64,000 nucleotides of DNA from Korobacter sp963758505 (GTDB lineage Bacteria; Acidobacteriota; Terriglobia; Terriglobales; Acidobacteriaceae), in contig CAVWVJ010000001.1 of assembly GCA_963758505.1 (NCBI GenBank), positions 1,798,001 through 1,862,000 on the forward strand. The letters run 5' to 3'. The notes under the pieces were generated by a model. The model ran no database searches. It was given only the letters and a program-made list of their open reading frames with translations, and was not told the origin of the DNA. Below, piece after piece: positions 1 through 7,212 of this stretch. How positions within the stretch are numbered: position 1 is the stretch's first letter; each line of letters opens with the position of its first letter. The translations under genes were made by a program, and so were the position numbers.

Positions 1-346
1 GGTCAGAGCACGCGGCAGGAACGAGGGTGGAAGCAAGGCCGCGACGCTTCAGTATCTCGAAAGTTCCAGGACATGGCTCGAAGGCGTAGAGCTTAGTGGG
101 CTTCTGGTTGGCGAGCAGCATCGCGGACCAGTCGCCAATGTTCGCGCCGACATCGAATACGATGGGATTTGAAACACATGCAAGCACAACCCTTTGCAGA
201 TAGGCTTCACCATTATCGGCGGGGTCGTTGAGCACATCGAATTGTGCTTCGTACATGAGGAGGCGCGCGGCTCTATAGAATTGCTTTTGCCCGACGACGT
301 TGCGAATGAGGCGAATGACGCGGCGAAAACCTGAATTTCCCTGCAT
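1..346 (-). CDS. FkbM-type SAM-dependent methyltransferase (N-terminal part, runs off window)
   Basis: The reading frame opens at an ATG at 346 on the minus strand and is still open at base 1, so only about 115 N-terminal residues are visible. After a basic N-terminus (MQGNSGFRRVIRLIRN) the glycine-rich SAM motif FDVGANIGDWS appears near residue 70, followed by LYAFEPCPGTFEIL, where the acidic residue would bind the SAM ribose. This combination is typical of the FkbM family, which O-methylates sugars or polyketides. The substrate cannot be inferred. No neighbour in the window shares its direction closely; the ECF sigma gene starts upstream of it on the same strand. Confidence 0.7.
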   Translation of the reverse strand, partial: MQGNSGFRRVIRLIRNVVGQKQFYRAARLLMYEAQFDVLNDPADNGEAYLQRVVLACVSNPIVFDVGANIGDWSAMLLANQKPTKLYAFEPCPGTFEILKRRGLASTLVPAACSD

Positions 347-435
347 TAAGGTGCATTCTAGCAAGGGCCTACGTCCGTGCGCGCTCTGAGCCACTCAGAT
401 CGGCGGTTGAAGCGGGAAAACGTCCTGGAACGGCC

Positions 436-1008
436 TTACGCCGCTTCCAGCATGGCCCGTAGGCGTTTTCTTCCCTTATGGAGCTGCGACTTGCTGGTTC
501 CCTGCCGTACGCTCATGATTTCGCAAATTTCTTCGTGCTCGTATCCGTGCAAATCATGGAGCAGCAGCGTGGAACGGTAGCCGGGAGCCATTTTACCGAT
601 CAGCCGCTCCAGGGTTACGCGATCGGCAAGGGAATGCAGGTTTCGGTCCTGCACTCTGAGCACGCGCTCCAGCTGCACCACCTTGGTGTCGTCTTCCTGC
701 CATTGTGCAAGCGACTCGTTGCTGTCTTTCGCTTGCTGATCGCGGAGATACATCAGGGCGGTGTTGCGCGCGATCTGGTACAGCCAGGTTGCAAACTGCG
801 ACTGTCCCCGAAACAAGTGAATCTTGCGCAGGACCAGCAGAAAAGTGTCCTGCACCAGTTCTTCGCAGATCGCTTGATTCTTCACAAGGCGGTGACAAAC
901 CGCGAAAACCAGGCTGCGATATTGGAGATAGATTTGTGCGAAAGCGGCTCGGTCACCAGCCATTGCGGCCGTGATCACTGATGGTTCGATCCCCGATTTC
1001 CGTGCCAT
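436..1008 (-). CDS. ECF-type RNA polymerase sigma factor
   Basis: The 190-residue product has the two-domain layout of extracytoplasmic-function sigma-70 factors. Region 2 lies at about residues 20-90, with FAQIYLQYRSLVFAVCHRLV and the core/-10 recognition stretch around TFLLVLRKIHLFRGQSQFATWLYQIARN. Region 4 is at about 130-188 and ends in a helix-turn-helix, with HEEICEIMSVRQGTSKSQLHKGRKRLRAML. No anti-sigma gene with a zinc-binding HxxxCxxC motif lies beside it. The gene sits about 100 bases downstream of a HAAS-type membrane protein and PadR pair on the same strand, so it may be the last gene of that unit. The regulon is unknown. Confidence 0.9.
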   Translation of the reverse strand: MARKSGIEPSVITAAMAGDRAAFAQIYLQYRSLVFAVCHRLVKNQAICEELVQDTFLLVLRKIHLFRGQSQFATWLYQIARNTALMYLRDQQAKDSNESLAQWQEDDTKVVQLERVLRVQDRNLHSLADRVTLERLIGKMAPGYRSTLLLHDLHGYEHEEICEIMSVRQGTSKSQLHKGRKRLRAMLEAA

Positions 1009-1107
1009 GGACGATCTAGATGGCTGTCATAACCTTTGTGGAGATGCGTCAATCTGCGTCATGCCTCGCAAGCCGATTTCTTTTCGCCGACTGCCGCCTC
1101 ACTGCCC

Positions 1108-2109
1108 TTACGAGAAGAAATGCGATGGCACAACACGGCTATAGAGGCGCGGATACACGCGCTTGCCGACCTCCCACAACAATTGCAGGGAAAGGATTAC
1201 GAGGAGCACTTTCCATCCCAGATACATCGCCTTGTTGATCGATTGCACGGCCTTCTGGAGTGCTGCGGTATCCGACCCACCGGCTAGAACCACATACTCC
1301 TTTGCATGGATGAGATAGGCAATGATGACGATGGCTCCCGCCTTCGTGGCAAGATCGATGGCCACCCGCCATTGGCGCACCATCGCCGAAAAGATCGCGA
1401 AGAATTTGAAGACGAGTTGAACGCTCACGAAGACAATCGCAATTTCATACACCGTGATCCATACCGGCGCGGGACGAAACGTGTTGAGGAACACGATCCC
1501 GGGTCCAAGCACCAGGAACGGATGCTCTCGCACGACCAACAGGAACGCCAGGGTAAACAAGCTGCCGATGAAATCGAAGATCGGGTGCGAGTGGCGCTCG
1601 ATCTCCGGCTCCGGGACAGGAAGCTTCCGCGGACTCCACGCGTACAGCACCCGCGAATCTTTCATGTAGCGCGCGGTAGCAAACTCCATCAGCGCGAAGA
1701 CCAGGGTGATCCAGGCAGCGGAGTAGAACGCTACCGGAACGAAGCCGAGGACGATGTCGACGATCCGCTCAACCGTGATCGGCTCGACCACAAGCCCTGC
1801 GGCGTGCGCTATCACGTACAGCAGCAGAACCCATGGGAAGGCGAACTTCATGACGTACAGATAAAACGGAAATACTGCGGGACCAATCAAGTATTGTTGC
1901 GGCAGATACCGAGCGGCGACCAGCATGGGATGCCCATGCTGCTTCAGAATCGCCTCCTCTTCCTCCAGCGTTAAACTCCGGCCGAGTTCCTGTTCCCGAT
2001 CCTCCGCCAGCGCAAGGATGTTGGCGCGCAATTCCGCCAGGATGTCCGCCCGGCGACCCTTGGGGAGATATCTGCCCACCGCAAATAAATAACGATCGAC
2101 TAATTCCAT
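1108..2109 (-). CDS. HAAS-type multi-pass membrane protein paired with PadR
   Basis: I place the start at the ATG at 2109 because it follows the PadR stop codon by 2 bases and has a good ribosome site (AGAGGTG) inside the end of padR; the frame can be extended upstream only by overlapping padR. The 333-residue product begins with a cytoplasmic segment (VDRYLFAVGRYLPKGRRADI, then an acidic helix EEEEAILKQHGHPMLVAARYL) that matches the HAAS signalling-domain pattern found next to PadR repressors. About five or six hydrophobic segments follow. Function is unknown; proteins of this kind are usually envelope-stress or permease-linked membrane sensors. It is co-transcribed with padR. Confidence 0.7.
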   Translation of the reverse strand: MELVDRYLFAVGRYLPKGRRADILAELRANILALAEDREQELGRSLTLEEEEAILKQHGHPMLVAARYLPQQYLIGPAVFPFYLYVMKFAFPWVLLLYVIAHAAGLVVEPITVERIVDIVLGFVPVAFYSAAWITLVFALMEFATARYMKDSRVLYAWSPRKLPVPEPEIERHSHPIFDFIGSLFTLAFLLVVREHPFLVLGPGIVFLNTFRPAPVWITVYEIAIVFVSVQLVFKFFAIFSAMVRQWRVAIDLATKAGAIVIIAYLIHAKEYVVLAGGSDTAALQKAVQSINKAMYLGWKVLLVILSLQLLWEVGKRVYPRLYSRVVPSHFFS

Positions 2110-2111
2110 GG

Positions 2112-2462
2112 CTACACCTCTTGCAGAATTCGACTGAGCGACCGGTTGATTCCCTTCCACTCCTCTAAGAGCTTTTCCAGGACCTCTTCCCCCACCGGGG
2201 AAGAACGATAAAACCGCTTATTGCGCTTGTCTTCCTCGCGCCACTCGCTGACCAGCAGCCCCTGGACCTCAAGCCTGCGCAGCAGCGGATACAGCGTTCC
2301 TTCATCAATGGGCAACCCGTCATCGGCCAGCGCCTTGCGCAGGGTGTATCCGTAGCGTTCGGTTCTGAGTTGGGCCAATACTGCCAGCACCAGGCATCCA
2401 CGACGGAGCTCCAGCCGGAGGTTTTCGAAGAGCTCGTCAGCGGATTCGGTACGGTTTGCCAT
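2112..2462 (-). CDS. PadR family transcriptional repressor
   Basis: The 116-residue product (start ATG at 2462, MANRTESADELFENL) is a short PadR protein: an N-terminal winged helix with RRGCLVLAVLAQLRTERYGYTLRKAL, the family's hallmark EGTLYPLLRRLEVQGLLVSEW, and one C-terminal dimerisation helix ending in EEWKGINRSLSRILQEV. PadR proteins repress adjacent genes and often their own. Here a perfect 8-bp inverted repeat lies 9-42 bases upstream of the start, between this operon and the divergent YkgJ-like gene, which suggests autoregulation. The following membrane gene begins 2 bases after its stop, so the two are translated together. Confidence 0.92.
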   Translation of the reverse strand: MANRTESADELFENLRLELRRGCLVLAVLAQLRTERYGYTLRKALADDGLPIDEGTLYPLLRRLEVQGLLVSEWREEDKRNKRFYRSSPVGEEVLEKLLEEWKGINRSLSRILQEV

Positions 2463-2470
2463 ATAGGATA

Positions 2471-2504
2471 TGACACATACTATGTGCGGCACAGTAATGT
2501 GTCA
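2471..2504. promoter_or_regulatory. Probable PadR operator between divergent genes
   Basis: TGACACAT (2471-2478) and ATGTGTCA (2497-2504) form a perfect 8-bp inverted repeat separated by 18 bases, and the match continues imperfectly inward (ACT against AGT). PadR operators commonly contain ATGT...ACAT half-sites, which these arms carry. The site lies just upstream of the padR start at 2462 and upstream of the gene beginning at 2539 on the other strand, so one bound dimer pair could control both. Not experimentally known. Confidence 0.6.
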
Positions 2505-2538
2505 AGCGGAATTTCGGCCGAAAGCCTATGCTTTCTTC

Positions 2539-3151
2539 ATGACCCGCCCCGCAGCCGATTCCCAGCTGGTGCAGATTGTCGATGCTGCCTTCGCGGAATC
2601 GGCTCGCAGGAGCGGCGATTGGCTGCTCTGCCGGCCGGGCTGCACGCAGTGCTGCCACGGGGTCTTCGCTATCAGCCAGCTCGATGTCGAACGGCTAACC
2701 GATGGGCTGGCGCAATTGCAAACGGTCGATCCGGAGCGGGCCTGCCCGCGTTCGGGCGCGCTCAAAAGCCGCCATTGCGCAGCTCGCGGCGGACTTCCCT
2801 GGCGATCTCGCAACCGGTCTCTTGGACGAAAGCCCGGAGGCCATGGAACGCTTTGAGGGTTTCGCCAACGAGGAACCCTGTCCGCTCCTGGATCCGGCCA
2901 CCGGCACCTGCGATCTCTACGAGTTTCGTCCCATGACGTGCCGCGTCTTTGGCCCGCCGATCGCTTCCGAAGGCGGACTTGGGGTCTGCGACCTCTGCTA
3001 TCACGGCGCCTCGGCCCAGGAAATTGCCGACTGCGAAGTGGTGCCTGACCCTGAGGATCTCGAGTCGGAGGTCTTGCAGGAAGTGGAAGAAACAACCGGA
3101 CGCACCGGCAGCACCATTGTCGCCTTCGCGATTGCAGGGACGTTCGAATAG
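2539..3151 (+). pseudogene. YkgJ-like cysteine-cluster protein, split by a frameshift
   Basis: Two overlapping frames together make one protein of about 204 residues. The first (from ATG 2539) holds SGDWLLCRPGCTQCCHGVF, the second holds PCPLLDPATGTCDLYEFRPMTCRVFG. These are the CxxxCxxCC and C...C...RPxxC halves of the YkgJ/UPF0153 cysteine cluster thought to bind a metal or Fe-S centre. The frame changes near 2745, where GAG CGG GCC can continue as GCC CGC GTT only if one base is skipped. The total length is one base more than a multiple of three, so a single inserted base explains it. Both halves look intact, so a sequencing error is as likely as a true pseudogene. Confidence 0.65.
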
Positions 3152-3157
3152 CGCCCT

Positions 3158-3924
3158 CTACATCTTCGCGCGGTCTAATTTTCCAACGATTTTACGAAGC
3201 ATGCCCAGCAGCAGTTCTCCATCCTCTTGGTTGAGTTGCAGCCGCCGCACGAAGCGACGGATTTTGGCCTCCGTCGCCGCCCCACCCGCCTTTACATACC
3301 CGCTCGACCGAAGCGCTTCCAGGAGCAAAGCCGTGACGCGATCGAGGTGACCTGCGGTTGCTTGCTTCACAGGCGTAGCCTGCGGCGGAAACTGCGATAC
3401 CCGCGCCAACTCATAAAGACTGACTGCGACCGACTGTCCAAGATTCATGGAAAGGTGTTCGGTTCGAGTCGGAATATGCATGAGCCAGTGGCAATGGTTG
3501 AGGTCCGCATTCGAAAGCCCCCGCTTCTCGGAGCCGAACAGGAGCGCCACCTTCCCGGAGCGAAGACCCGCATGAATGAGCGGGGCAGCGACCTAAGCAA
3601 CGGATAAAGGGAGTGTTGCAATTCCCTGTCCCGGGCCGCGGTGGTACCGACCACCAGAGAGCAGTCGGCAACGGCTTCGGCGACCGAGGTGAACTGTTCG
3701 GCGTTCTTCAGCAGATCGGCGGCTCCCACCGCCGATTGCGCCTCGCGAAAAGAAGGATCGTAGGGATTGACCACGCGGAGGTGCATCACGCCGAAATTGC
3801 TCATCGCCCGCGCGGCTGCGCCGATGTTCAGCGGATTACGGGTAGAAACCAGGACGACACGCAGCGAATCGAGGTCGGAATGTGGCGTCCCTACTGGTGA
3901 CGCTTTTTTGGCCGGCAACTTCAC
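3158..3924 (-). pseudogene. trmJ: TrmJ/SpoU-type tRNA 2'-O-methyltransferase, split by a frameshift
   Basis: The N-terminal frame (ATG at 3924) carries the SPOUT motif 1 region VVLVSTRNPLNIGAAARAMS and LRVVNP, then VVGTTAARDRELQHSLYPL. The C-terminal frame carries motif 2/3, VALLFGSEKRGLSNADLNHCHW followed by IPT. Upstream codons of that frame read APLIHAGLRSGKV, so the switch lies near 3585. The family methylates position 32 of tRNAs using SAM bound in the knotted C-terminal part. Length is two bases over a multiple of three, equal to one missing base. It ends 7 bases from the convergent YkgJ-like gene, which is also frameshifted, so two adjacent genes are damaged. Confidence 0.7.
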
Positions 3925-4030
3925 TCCCTTACTCGCACATGCGCCAACTCGCGTGGCTGCGAAGCCGAGCGCACGAACATGTTACCCTCGTACACGTTTT
4001 TTCATCTCGTCGTTCGTGGGATAAAGATCA

Positions 4031-5974
4031 GTGAGAATCTCTCGTTTCCTGGCAGTCCTCGTTTTTCTCTCGACTATGCTTTTTACAGCTTCCGCCCAGG
4101 ACACCTCGCGCGCAGCGGCGATCGTGGACTCCATTCCGAAGACGAAACGGATCGAACAAGTCGCAATTTCCCCGGATGGCAAGCAGGTCGCCGTCGTCGT
4201 CGAGGGCCAACTCTCTGTCTCTTCGGCAAACGGTGGCGATTCGCATTCGATTCCTCTTGGAAATAAGCTGCATGCCCGCGAAGTCGCGTGGAGTGCCGAC
4301 AGCAAGCGCCTGGGCATAATCGCCGACCTCGGAGGCGAAGTCCCGCAATCCGAAATCTGGCTTTATGACGGAAGCTCGAAGAAGCGGATCGCCCAGTTAC
4401 ACGGATATGTTCAGAGCCCGCTGTTCTCGCCAGACGGATCGAAACTCAGCGTCCTGTTTATTGAAGATATGCCGCGCGTGGCTGGTCCGCTGCAGCCTAT
4501 GACCCCGCTCGCGGGCGTGATCGACGAGAAGATCTATGAGCAACGCATTACGACGATCGATCTCGCTACTGGCGCAGTGAAACAGATTTCTCCGGCGGAT
4601 ATGTACGTGTATGAATACGACTGGCAGCCGGATGGCAGCGGCTGGGCCGCGATCGCGGCGCACGGGTCGGGCGACAACAACTGGTGGATTGCGCGCCTTT
4701 ACCGCGCAGCCGCCGCAGATGGCGAGATGCACGAGATCTATGCGCCCAAGTTGCAAATCGCGATGCCGCATGTTTCGCCCGATGGGAAGTCGGTGGCCTT
4801 TATCGAAGGCCTGATGAGTGACGAAGACGTGGTCGGTGGCGATGTTTCCGTCGTTCCGATTGCCGGCGGCATGGCGCGTAACCTGACGCCCGGGATCAAG
4901 ACCTCGCCTGCGTCGCTGGCCTGGACCTTCGATGGTCATATTCTTTTCGGCGAGAACGTCGACGGCAATGCCGGTTTCGGCAGCGTCACCCAAAGCGGTT
5001 CGGTCTCGCACCTGTGGAAGGGCGAGGAAGAAGTGTCCACCCACTCCTGGGGAAACATCCAGGGCAGCTATTCCGCTGACGGTCAGCAGAGTGCGGTTAT
5101 ACGCCAATCACGGAGCGAAGCGCCCGAGGTCTGGGTCGGTCCTATCGGCAAATGGACAAAGCTTACTTCGTTGAATGAAGACGCGACTGCCACCTGGGGA
5201 CAGGCCAAGAGCGTTCACTGGAAAAATGGCTCCGCCACGATCCAAGGCTGGCTCACCCTGCCGAAGGAGATCAAGCCGGGCACCCAGTATCCATTGGTAA
5301 TTACCGTTCATGGCGGTCCCGCATCCGCGTGTACTTCGCATTGGGATGCACTCTTTTCCGCTCCGCAGTCGCTGATGGGCTATTTCTCGCTTTGTCCAAA
5401 TCCTCGCGGTAGCTACGGCCAGGGCGAGACATTCACACGCGGCAACGTGAAGGATTTCGGTGGAGGCGATTATCGCGACATCCTTGCCTCCATCGATGCG
5501 CTCGCGAAGGAGTATCCCATCGATACCAAGCGAGTCGGCATCATGGGGCACAGTTATGGCGGCTACATGACGATGTGGGCCGAATCCCAGACCAACCGCT
5601 TCGCCGCCGCAGTTGCCGGGGCTGGGTTGTCGGACTGGCTGAGCTACTACGGCCTGAACGATATCGATGAATGGATGATTCCCTACTTCGGCGCTTCGGT
5701 GTACGACGATCCGGCGGTGTACGACAAAAGCGACCCCATGCACTTTGTGAAGCGCGTGAAAACACCGACGTTGATCCTGGTGGGCGATCGCGATGGCGAA
5801 GTGCCGATGGAGCAGTCGGTGGAATGGTGGCACGCCCTAAAGACTTTCCAGGTACCCACAACTCTGGTGGTCTATCCGAATGAAGGACACGCAGTTGGCC
5901 GCCCGGCCGACCGTCGCGACTACACGGTGCGATCGCTCGCCTGGTTCGAGGAGTGGTTCGCCAAGGTTCAATGA
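4031..5974 (+). CDS. Secreted S9-family (prolyl oligopeptidase/DPP-like) serine peptidase
   Basis: The 647-residue product begins with a Sec signal peptide (MRISRFLAVLVFLSTM, cleavage near ASA-QD). Residues of about 45-370 form a TolB/WD40-like propeller with repeated ISPDGKQVAVV-type strands (SPDGSKLSVLF, SPDGKSVAFIEG). The C-terminal 260 residues are an alpha/beta hydrolase. The catalytic triad is visible: Ser508 in GHSYGGYM, Asp588 in VGDRDGEVP, His620 in NEGHA. VTVHGGP is the oxyanion-side motif of the family. It should cleave short peptides in the periplasm, possibly after proline or acyl-amino acids. It stands alone and is followed by a 10-bp stem hairpin. Confidence 0.9.
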   Translation: MRISRFLAVLVFLSTMLFTASAQDTSRAAAIVDSIPKTKRIEQVAISPDGKQVAVVVEGQLSVSSANGGDSHSIPLGNKLHAREVAWSADSKRLGIIADLGGEVPQSEIWLYDGSSKKRIAQLHGYVQSPLFSPDGSKLSVLFIEDMPRVAGPLQPMTPLAGVIDEKIYEQRITTIDLATGAVKQISPADMYVYEYDWQPDGSGWAAIAAHGSGDNNWWIARLYRAAAADGEMHEIYAPKLQIAMPHVSPDGKSVAFIEGLMSDEDVVGGDVSVVPIAGGMARNLTPGIKTSPASLAWTFDGHILFGENVDGNAGFGSVTQSGSVSHLWKGEEEVSTHSWGNIQGSYSADGQQSAVIRQSRSEAPEVWVGPIGKWTKLTSLNEDATATWGQAKSVHWKNGSATIQGWLTLPKEIKPGTQYPLVITVHGGPASACTSHWDALFSAPQSLMGYFSLCPNPRGSYGQGETFTRGNVKDFGGGDYRDILASIDALAKEYPIDTKRVGIMGHSYGGYMTMWAESQTNRFAAAVAGAGLSDWLSYYGLNDIDEWMIPYFGASVYDDPAVYDKSDPMHFVKRVKTPTLILVGDRDGEVPMEQSVEWWHALKTFQVPTTLVVYPNEGHAVGRPADRRDYTVRSLAWFEEWFAKVQ

Positions 5975-6063
5975 GATTGGAGATTGGCTTGAACCCGGCG
6001 TTGCGCGGCGCCCCACTCCGCTGAGCGTCGCTCCGCTCTTGTGAATTATCCGAATCCGTAGCA

Positions 6064-6093
6064 GCAGGCTCCCTTCCCAAAGCGGGAGCCTGC
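6064..6093. terminator. Perfect 10-bp hairpin after the peptidase gene
   Basis: GCAGGCTCCC (6064-6073) and GGGAGCCTGC (6084-6093) are perfect inverted repeats with a 10-base loop. There is no T-run after either arm, so it may be a weak or factor-assisted terminator or a dispersed palindrome. The rest of 5975-6228 shows nothing recognisable. Confidence 0.4.
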
Positions 6094-6228
6094 ACGAAAG
6101 ACCTTCCGCCGTCCTCTTCCCATGGGGAGATATTCGTGACAGTCGATCTTGCCTGGGAGTGCCCCAGGCCGAGGAGCGACTCGCGTTACAACGACCGGTA
6201 ACCCAGCCATCGCACAACAGGAGGCTGT

Positions 6229-6738
6229 ATGCCAGTTCAAAGATTGAAAGAGTTCCTCGACAAGAACGATATCCGGTACGTCCTCATCAGCCATTCTCGG
6301 GCGTTTACGGCCGCAGCCACTGCGGCGGTTACCCACACTCCCGGAAAGGAGATAGCGAAGACAGTTGTGGTCAAAGTGGATGGAGAGCTTGCCATGGCTG
6401 TGGTACCCGGTTCTCGTCACCTGGATTTGAAAGCGCTCGAAGAGGGGCTGAACGCCCGTGAGGTGAAACTCGTAACCGAGGAGGAATTCAAAAATGTCTT
6501 TCCCGATTGCGAGCTCGGCGCTATGCCTCCCTTCGGCACGCTTTACGGTCTCTCCGTTTATGCAGATGAAAAACTCGAAGACGACCCCGAGATTGCTTTC
6601 AACGCGGGGTCTCATCGCGAACTCCTGCGGATGCAGTTTGCCGACTACGAACGGCTGGAACATCCGCGCATCCTGCGCATCGCCACGCGGTCGAAACATG
6701 AGCGGTTGGAAGAAGAGCGTTTCGTCAGCCGAATCTAG
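6229..6738 (+). CDS. YbaK/EbsC-type aminoacyl-tRNA deacylase
   Basis: The 169-residue product matches the free-standing YbaK/ProX editing domain: VQRLKEFLDKNDIRYVLISHS at the start, then GKEIAKTVVVKVDGELAMAVVPG with the conserved lysine that positions the tRNA 3' end, and GAMPPFGTLYGLSVYAD, where the GxxPPFG loop forms the substrate pocket. Such proteins hydrolyse mischarged tRNAs, most often Cys- or Ala-tRNA(Pro). An AGGAGG site precedes the ATG. Many relatives in soil bacteria are annotated only as YbaK/EbsC family, and the exact tRNA specificity cannot be read from sequence. Confidence 0.88.
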   Translation: MPVQRLKEFLDKNDIRYVLISHSRAFTAAATAAVTHTPGKEIAKTVVVKVDGELAMAVVPGSRHLDLKALEEGLNAREVKLVTEEEFKNVFPDCELGAMPPFGTLYGLSVYADEKLEDDPEIAFNAGSHRELLRMQFADYERLEHPRILRIATRSKHERLEEERFVSRI

Positions 6739-6780
6739 CCGGCTGTTTGAGTCACAAAATCCGTAATGCAGGAGGTTTGT

Positions 6781-7050
6781 ATGTTGGAAACAGTGCTTGA
6801 AAAAGCGGGCGAACAGATCGCAGACGGGGCGCACCGTGCCTCGCGCGCGACCGCCGCCATGACCGAGGCCTTTGAAGACGGCGTGGGGATGGCAAAGCGT
6901 GCCGTAAAGCACAGTTGCGATGCCGTGGAAGAACTCATGGAGGATAGCCAACAGCGCATCAAGCGGCATCCGGTGGAAACCGTCGTCGCCTCATTCGCTG
7001 CCGGCACACTTTGCGGGATCCTGATTGGCTGGTTCTCGCGAAGGAAATAA
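6781..7050 (+). CDS. Small DUF883/ElaB-like membrane-anchored protein
   Basis: I choose the ATG at 6781 because a strong AGGAGG lies 5-11 bases upstream; an in-frame ATG at 6766 would put that site inside the gene. The 89-residue product has an amphipathic helical N-terminal two thirds (EKAGEQIADGAHRASRATAA, rich in Ala, Glu and Lys) and one C-terminal membrane helix (FAAGTLCGILIGWF) ending in RRK. This is the layout of the ElaB/YqjD/DUF883 group of stress-induced inner-membrane proteins that in Escherichia coli can bind ribosomes. Here the role is inferred from shape only. It follows the YbaK gene by 42 bases and may share its transcript. Confidence 0.6.
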   Translation: MLETVLEKAGEQIADGAHRASRATAAMTEAFEDGVGMAKRAVKHSCDAVEELMEDSQQRIKRHPVETVVASFAAGTLCGILIGWFSRRK

Positions 7051-7212
7051 GTTCGTAATTCGATCAATAAAAAGGATGACCGCAGTGTGAATCTTGCAGA
7101 GCTACGGCACATGTGTGCCGTTGTCTAAGGTGATCTCCTGCCCACGAGGTGCCCCCATCCCGGTAAAATGTAAGCCGCCGGTCTTCCGGCCTTAAGGGCA
7201 GGATCATTGCTG

